Assembly (NCBI GenBank): GCA_021186555.1
Contig: JAJKFL010000007.1
Coordinates: forward strand, 5,465,249 to 5,529,248
DNA: 64,000 nucleotides
Direction of reading: 5' to 3'
Origin: Reticulitermes speratus
Taxonomy: Eukaryota; Arthropoda; Insecta; Blattodea; Rhinotermitidae
Shown: piece after piece, positions 59,276 through 64,000 of the stretch
Layout of the letters: each line of letters opens with the position of its first letter
Position numbering within the stretch: position 1 is the first letter of the stretch
Program-made: the position numbers and the translations under genes
Notes under the pieces: model-generated
The model's input: only the letters and a program-made list of their open reading frames with translations
Databases searched by the model: none
Told to the model about the DNA's origin: nothing

Positions 59276-60499
59276 GTTCAAATGAGCATAACGGTGGACT
59301 CAAGAGTGCACAACACTCTAGAACAATACGAGATTTCAAACTAACATGAACGTACCTGGCATATGTTGATGATCAGGTACTTGATATCGTAGAAGATAAT
59401 GTACAGATAAACCTTAACTCTGAATTGTATACTACTACTGTCTGAAGAGCAGCAATACTACGAGAATCCAAAATTCTAACACCTCCAGTGCCAAAGTCCT
59501 AAAGTGACACATCCCTAAGTCAGACTCATCCATTTACCACCCTCACAAAAGTATTTCCTTAAATCTTCCCGTCTCCCAGGTACTGCAAGTGGCCAGCCAC
59601 CTTGCCACAGTTTCTTTACATAATTTTATTATGCACTTACTACGTCCCAACCTCCGTCACATGTTCCACTTACCTTCATCTACTTGATTACACTAACTTA
59701 ACAATAATAGTCAATCCGCATAAATCGCAAAGTTCCCAATTACGCAGAAGCATAAATTCACCCAATGTCACCTCTTTCACGTTAAATGTCTTCCAGGCGG
59801 CGTCTGCTTTCAGACGTTTGTTATTTCTGCCACTCCTTCAAAGAAAGCAAAAATGGGTAGAGAAGAGCAGAACACGTATAAAACCCATACAAACAACCAG
59901 CAAAATTTTGTCTTTTATGATCTTTCGTTTTGGAAAACAAAACATACAGATACTTTAACACAAGTACTACTTTTGTTCCCTCCCGTTGTTTGCACACATC
60001 TGAATGTGTAAATATTTTCAAATGATGAATTAATTATATACTGTAACTTCGTTGCAGTATTTTTGTGTATGTAATTATACATCCAGTTTTGTCTAAACTC
60101 GTATATCCTTCCAGATGACTTTCGTAGCTCGTCTGTAAAGACATATTAACCTTATTGTTTACGATGTTTATACTCGCAGATAACACATTAACGCCAACAC
60201 CACATACAGGCAAGTAATTCAGGCCACCGTACTGCCGAGACTCCACGTTTTGCTAATCCTGATCACATGTTCTACAGCAAAGTTAAGAAACGCAGTGACG
60301 ATAAGTACCTCCTTTGTTTTTACATACTGAGAATTCTAAATACATCAGACAAATACATGCCTCGACAGACAATTCGCGCAGACTCATGTTAATTAACATA
60401 ACTCTTTGAGAATACCGAACAAAGGCAGGACAACATGTTGCACAATACTTTTCTCCTAGCTTTACTGCAGGATTTCTTAACACTACCAAGTATCTTAAG
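59276..60499. other. Unassigned non-coding DNA
   Basis: Nothing recognised. Confidence 0.5.
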
Positions 60500-60600
60500 T
60501 TCTGCGCTCTTCTGGGATGTTACGCAGCGTTCAGTGGTAATCCTTTACCGACGTTTCGGGACAACGTATCGGTCCCATCTTCAAGGGTCAAGAAGTCCCA
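60500..60600 (+). repeat. FWDVT/HLQG repeat arm with degenerate hammerhead antisense
   Basis: The plus strand encodes ALFWDVTQRSVVILYRRFG and then TTYRSHLQGSRSP, a peptide often deposited as a hypothetical protein. The minus strand of the same bases (60546-60590) gives GACCCUUGAAGA, stem II GGGAC with GUCCC, GAAAC and GUCGGU, so the apparent protein is the antisense of a hammerhead-like RNA. The core has one inserted U. Confidence 0.6.
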
Positions 60601-60773
60601 AGAAGAAAAGAAAGGAAACCATCTTCAGTTTTGTCCCAGCAACCTTCAAACCTTACACACTCGTACATACTGTGTGTGATACATAAATAAAGCCTTGCTA
60701 TTGTCGTCATATATGCTCATGATACACTGAGGATTCGGTTCTTCCGGGAAATGAAGTTGCGTCAATCGGTAAT

Positions 60774-60822
60774 CGGACCCCGATATTCCGAGGTAATGTA
60801 GTGTCCTCATCTTCAAGGGTCG
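60774..60822 (-). ncRNA. Decayed hammerhead-like motif
   Basis: On the minus strand GACCC (stem I) precedes UUGAAGA, then GAGG pairs with CCUC as stem II, then GGAAUAUC in place of GAAAC-NN-GUC, then GGGGUC, which pairs with the first strand. The stems survive while the catalytic core is substituted. It lies only about 180 bp from the previous motif. Confidence 0.4.
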
Positions 60823-62490
60823 AAATGTCGACGTAATTGCATAGGGTACGTAGTGTTGAATGGCAAGGTGCTTACGAACGAATTACAAAGAATGCGGAAG
60901 TAAGCAGTCGCAGCGTACTGTATAATGCAGAACAGCAGTACCTGAACGTTTGGAAAGAAGAGCATTTGTTTCAGAGGACTGTCACTTGCACACACGAACT
61001 ATCGAGTGAATTTCATCTTAGTTTTTAAGCCTCAAGATCCAAGCTAAGGATGAAAAAAAAAAAACTGAAAAGATGATCGAAAAATGTAAACATACATATC
61101 TGCACCCTTGAACTACATAACATACAGTGTGGTCGAAGTGTAACACACGGGCAGGGTTATGTTCCGTTCGTTTCCCTACTCTCCAACGAAAAGTATACTT
61201 TATCAAAACAATCCGCTGTCTCCGTGTGAGTGATGAGTGTGTGTCTACCAATTCAACTTCTGAACCAGCTGACCGATTTTCACGAAACTCTGTTTCAACA
61301 CTACGCTTTTGGAGGACATCCATAAGCCGTAATTAATAAATTCTCACAATCTAAAAATTCTCACAATGAAAAAATGGTGCCAAGCGTGTGAAGTTTGATA
61401 CAGAAATGATCATAAACATAGGCTACACATTACGTATGATACAATCTTTGTAATTCAATAATTATTAGCATGATGGTGATGCCAAATTCTGAGGTTATAT
61501 CCGACAAAATTAAAGTACAGTAACAACTTCTTCACACACAACACATACGACAATAACAATATACACGTGCTCCATAAATAAACGAAAAAGGAAACCAGGC
61601 ATCCAGTTCTGCTAGGAACCGCCTGTACACAGCCAAAGACTTCCACCCAGGTCCTGTTACCGCGCTTTTGAAGTGACGTTCTTATACCTTTCCGGGCTGC
61701 AGGAATGCTACACGACGCCACGACAAATGAGGGCGTGTCTCGCCGCCACACCACCGATCGTCGCAGTTGATTCGTTAGCATACTATGTACTTCGGGAAGT
61801 CGCGGTTTGTACCTCGACTCTCAGAGCGGCTGTCTTCACCGAAGTGCCAAGCAGTCTTACTCAATCTCTCAATGCAAATGCGTGAAAGTGGATTAAAATA
61901 GTCCGCACCTGTCTTCCATACTTTCCTCGTTATTCTTAACACGCCTGTATTATTCGACGCTACATAATCTAAGCAGTTAATAAATCAAGAATGCATCGCG
62001 ATATCAAAGCGTTAAAACGTGAGGTTCCTCGCACCTCCAAACCCCAGAATGAGAGGAATGTTCGCGTTCCGTCTATACTGACCACGAACCTACAACAGCT
62101 CATGAATATGAAGCTGTGATGATGTGGCATTTCACTTCTGCGCGTGTTTGCAAAGAAAAGCCGTGAACACCCAGACAGTGGCAGAACCCAGTCCGTCACG
62201 TTGCAAGCCACAGTCTTCATTCATAACCAAAGCCACCCTTGACCATGTTTCGTATCAGGGACCTCCAATAATAGCATCGTGCCGTCGAAGGCGTCAGTGC
62301 GCTCTCAGACGCCACAAACCAAAGTTTCATATTAAAACGGGGCAAGAACTGTGACACAAAAATGGGGACAGAAACTCTTCAGTCACTGCCGCAACAAAAA
62401 TGACGAGCAGTCCGTACACTTGCAGACAAAAGTAACTGCCAAACTAGCTGAACTGCTGCTACAAGCAGTATTCAGCGCTTCCCAAGTTAA
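60823..62490. other. Unassigned non-coding DNA
   Basis: Nothing recognised. Confidence 0.5.
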
Positions 62491-63105
62491 CACTGACAGC
62501 AGGGCATCTTGCAACCGACTGAGTGTAATCATACTGACGATAAACTGACACTGACAGCAGGGCATCTTGCAACCGACTGAGTGTAATCATACTGACGATA
62601 AACTGACACTGACAGCAGGGCATCTTGCAACCGACTGAGTGTAATCATACTGACGATAAACTGACACTGACAGCACGGCATCTTGCAACCGACTGAGTGT
62701 AATCATACTGACGATAAACTGACACTGACAGCAGGGCATCTTGCAACCGACTGAGTGTAATCATACTGACACTGATAGCAGGGCATCTTGCAACCGACTG
62801 AGTGTAATCATACTGACACTGATAGCAGGGCATCTTGCAACCGACTGAGTGTAATCATACTGACACTGATAGCAGGGCATCTTGCAACCGACTGAGTGTA
62901 ATCATACTGACACTGATAGCAGGGCATCTTGCAACCGACTGAGTGTAATCATACTGACACTGACAGCAGGGCATCTTGCAACCGACTGAGTGTAATCATA
63001 CTGACAGACAGCAGGGCATCTTGCAACCGACTGAGTGTAATCATACTGACACTGACAGCAGGGCATCTTGCAACCGACTGAGTGTAATCATACTGACGTA
63101 AACTG
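62491..63105. repeat. Minisatellite with two unit lengths (58 and 47 bp), 12 copies
   Basis: Units begin CACTGACAGCAGGGCATCTT and continue GCAACCGACTGAGTGTAATC. The first four are exactly 58 bp (starts 62491, 62549, 62607, 62665). From 62723 the units are about 47 bp, lacking the 11-bp GATAAACTGAC-like segment, until the last unit regains part of it. Middle units share CACTGATAGC. The array abuts the 3' side of the LINE tail at 63116-63355. Confidence 0.95.
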
Positions 63106-63115
63106 ACTAACTCCT

Positions 63116-63355
63116 TCACGTCACCCTTCCAGTCAAGGATTTCCCCACCTGTCTGCTCACTACATTCCGCCAGTGGTCCCTATCCTGAGTTAGATAAATC
63201 CATCCCACAACATCCCAAATACTTTTTGAGATCCATTTTAACATTATCCTCCCATCCATGCTAGATCTTCCAAATTGTCTCTTTCCTTCAGCTTCCACAC
63301 CATAATCTTGGTACACATTTCTCACCTGTCCAACGCGCGCTATATGACCGACCAA
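63116..63355 (-). pseudogene. LINE ORF2 C-terminal region
   Basis: The minus-strand peptide starts MVGHIARVGQVRNVYQDYG, then EGKRQFGRSS, then WISKSIWDVVGWIYLTQDRD and HWRNVVSR. It follows the consensus RWAGHVARMGE-RNVYRVLVG, PEGKRPLGRPRRRWEDNIKMDL, DWIHLAQDRDRWRAL. The order of blocks is kept without an internal stop over about 79 codons, making this the most continuous copy in the window. No reverse transcriptase is upstream within the window. Confidence 0.8.
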
Positions 63356-63634
63356 TTACTCTTAATTTGAGCATCCTAATATTATTTGGTCACGAATACA
63401 AATCATGTAGCTCATAATTATGGAGTTTTTATCTAGCCTCCTGTTACTTCAACCTTCTCAGGCTCAAATATCGCACCCCCCCCCCCCAAGTACCCTGTTC
63501 TCTAATATCCTCAATGCATGTTCTCCTAACGGAAAGGATCAAGTTTGACACAGAAGCAAAACAACAATGTAGCCTAAAATTATAATTTTGTGTTGAATAA
63601 TTTACCCATAAAGTCAACAAAGAAACTTTATAAC
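63356..63634. other. Unassigned DNA with a poly-C tract
   Basis: It holds 12 C at 63476-63487, with nothing else recognised. Confidence 0.5.
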
Positions 63635-63636
63635 TA

Positions 63637-63821
63637 CAGTCGAACCCGGTTATAACGACATCAGTTAATGCGACACCTCGTCTATAGCGTCAGATATTCT
63701 GTGGTACCAATTAATTCCTCACTATTAACCATAACATCACACTCCTCGGTTATAACAACACTCGTTTATAACGACACAAAATATTCAGTCCTTTTCATGA
63801 CGTTATAACCGAGTTCGACCG
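63637..63821. mobile_element. TA-flanked MITE, copy 2
   Basis: The termini CAGTCGAACCCGGTTATAAC and, as reverse complement, CGGTCGAACTCGGTTATAAC are inverted repeats, with TA at 63635-63636 and 63822-63823. At 185 bp it aligns end to end with 27464-27647. The TA duplication and TIR form point to the Tc1/mariner-pogo group. Confidence 0.9.
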
Positions 63822-64000
63822 TATTTTAATTCTGAACGTAAATTACGAACAGTTTATCATAACCTCAGTGATCATTGTTATTGTCTACCACGGGCATCCA
63901 ACTATCACTGGCTACGTCACAACGACCAAACTAAATGATCAGACATGAGTTTTCATATCTCCATTCAAAAATAAAAAAGATCCAAATTAAAAATAGTATT

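Overview
The window looks like intergenic or intronic DNA from a large, repeat-rich insect genome. The best guess is a blattodean (cockroach or termite), based on the mix of tRNA-headed SINEs, 5'-truncated LINE tails, hAT, mariner and pogo-like elements and Penelope-type repeats, and on the absence of operons, bacterial ribosome sites or dense coding. The species call is inference. I can support no complete host protein-coding gene. Nearly all open frames are short, start at random ATGs, or come from tandem repeats.

Layout. 1-10 kb: a head-to-head SINE palindrome, a LINE tail, a mariner 3'-end palindrome (5030-5810), and a hAT element (7313-8141) carrying a nested Penelope-like inverted dimer with a hammerhead-ribozyme-like motif in each arm. 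10-20 kb: a third hammerhead motif, a 165-bp hAT MITE, LINE tails, a repeat shared with 39 kb and 59 kb, SINEs, and a Penelope-like foldback. 20-30 kb: sparse, with one SINE, LINE tails and a TA-flanked MITE. 30-36 kb: a three-level nest of transposons, a hAT MITE with a perfect 8-bp duplication, and a 14-copy AT-rich minisatellite. 36-46 kb: LINE fragments, a palindrome, and a hAT element (42304-43530) with a perfect 8-bp duplication in which 28 bp of transposase coding sequence has expanded to 20 tandem copies. 47-50 kb: SINEs, one with its tRNA-like head expanded into a 31-copy, 38-bp array. 50-64 kb: SINEs, LINE tails, the fourth canonical hammerhead motif, decayed relatives, a 12-copy satellite with two unit lengths, and a second copy of the TA-flanked MITE.

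The most interesting signal is a dispersed set of type-I hammerhead-like RNA motifs. Four keep the core (CUGANGA, GAAAC, GUA or GUC) with complementary stem I arms, and about five are decayed. They fit the minimal hammerheads known from Penelope-like retroelements. The second theme is tandem arrays grown from identifiable parts of transposable elements.
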